A DNA stretch of 59,952 nt from Rubrivivax sp. GTDB taxonomy: Bacteria; Pseudomonadota; Gammaproteobacteria; Burkholderiales; Burkholderiaceae_C. This document shows, in pieces, positions 59,675-59,952 of the stretch (position 1 is its first letter; each line of letters opens with the position of its first letter). A model generated the notes under the pieces. That model was not told the DNA's origin. It made no database searches and was given only the letters and a program-made list of their open reading frames with translations. A program made the position numbers and the translations under genes. The stretch covers positions 1-59,952 of the forward strand of contig JAIXTY010000081.1 of assembly GCA_027483705.1 (NCBI GenBank), written 5' to 3'.

Positions 59675-59952
59675 TCACATCGGCGCGTCGTCGCCCTCGG
59701 GCGCGGCCCGGCGGATGCGCACCGGGGCCTTGCGCGCGGCGGCGGGCGCTGCCGGTGCGGTGGCCAGGGCCTGCACGACCGTATCGCTGCCGTCGGCCAC
59801 TGTGCGGCCCGGCACCACCGGCTCGTCCTTGATGACGCGCGTGTACGGCGCCAGGATGTTCACCAGCTGCCCGAAGACCTTGGGGTTGCCGGCCACGACC
59901 TCGCGCTGGTGCAGGTAGTCGCTCTCGCCGGCGAAGTTGCCGATCAGGCCGC
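59675..59952 (-). CDS. C-terminal part of an unidentified leftward gene (5' end outside window)
   Basis: From the right edge the leftward frame reads GLIGNFAGESDYLHQREVV and continues AGNPKVFGQLVNILAPYTRVIKDEP, then an Ala/Pro-rich basic tail ending RRAAPEGDDAPM before the stop. About 91 residues are visible. I do not recognise the family. The open frame, the conserved-looking first 55 residues and a low-complexity C-terminus suggest a genuine gene cut by the window. Confidence 0.6.
   Translation of the reverse strand, partial: GLIGNFAGESDYLHQREVVAGNPKVFGQLVNILAPYTRVIKDEPVVPGRTVADGSDTVVQALATAPAAPAAARKAPVRIRRAAPEGDDAPM

Overview
The window is uniformly GC-rich DNA with Burkholderiales-type gene content: an aerobic benzoyl-CoA (box) pathway, a PEP-CTERM protein, the smc-zipA-ligA block, queF, and mutS with compact overlapping operons. 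I infer a betaproteobacterium of the Rubrivivax/Leptothrix/Roseateles type. The genus call is inference. No rRNA, tRNA, insertion sequence, integrase or CRISPR array was seen, and there is no gene-free stretch longer than 300 bases.

Region A (1-12700) is a benzoate catabolism locus. boxB (cut by the window edge), boxC and the regulator gene boxR read leftward. A nine-gene rightward operon carries a DUF4863 protein, boxD, benzoate-CoA ligase, an alpha/beta hydrolase and a complete branched-chain-type ABC importer. Benzoate would be imported, activated to benzoyl-CoA, epoxidised by BoxAB, ring-opened by BoxC and oxidised by BoxD. Copies of a GCAN(A/T)ATARTGC-like box lie in both promoter regions and are candidate BoxR operators.

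Region B (12860-35961) is mainly core genome: a PEP-CTERM protein, a YbbA-type ATPase divergent from tesA, a FecR/DUF6600 protein, peptide deformylase, a small secreted protein, a NadR-like kinase overlapping ligA, glutathione reductase, zipA, smc, queF, a SET-domain protein, an epimerase, an ankyrin protein, a TerB-like protein, mutS, a fumarylacetoacetate-hydrolase-family protein and a cytochrome P450.

Region C (36109-59382) is the most striking part: a beta-1,3/1,6-glucan (laminarin-type) utilisation locus. A LacI-family regulator is followed by an 11-gene rightward operon (37299-49605): sugar ABC importer, GH1, GH16, two GH17-like enzymes, a small membrane protein, a cation-symporter fused to a GH17 domain, and a GH16 lipoprotein. 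A leftward group follows (porin, GH17 lipoprotein, GH30, then a BLUF photoreceptor), then rightward GH81 and a lipoprotein with three tandem carbohydrate-binding-like repeats. Four perfect copies of the palindrome TGAAAGCGCTTTCA sit one or two bases downstream of predicted -10 boxes in front of the ABC operon, the porin, GH81 and the repeat lipoprotein. This points to one regulon. The inferred flow is: GH81, GH16 and GH17 cut polymer outside, a porin (no TonB/SusCD system is present) passes oligosaccharides, the ABC importer and the symporter-GH17 fusion carry them in, and cytosolic GH17, GH16, GH30 and GH1 finish them to glucose.

The right edge holds a 71-residue membrane protein and the 3' end of an unidentified leftward gene.
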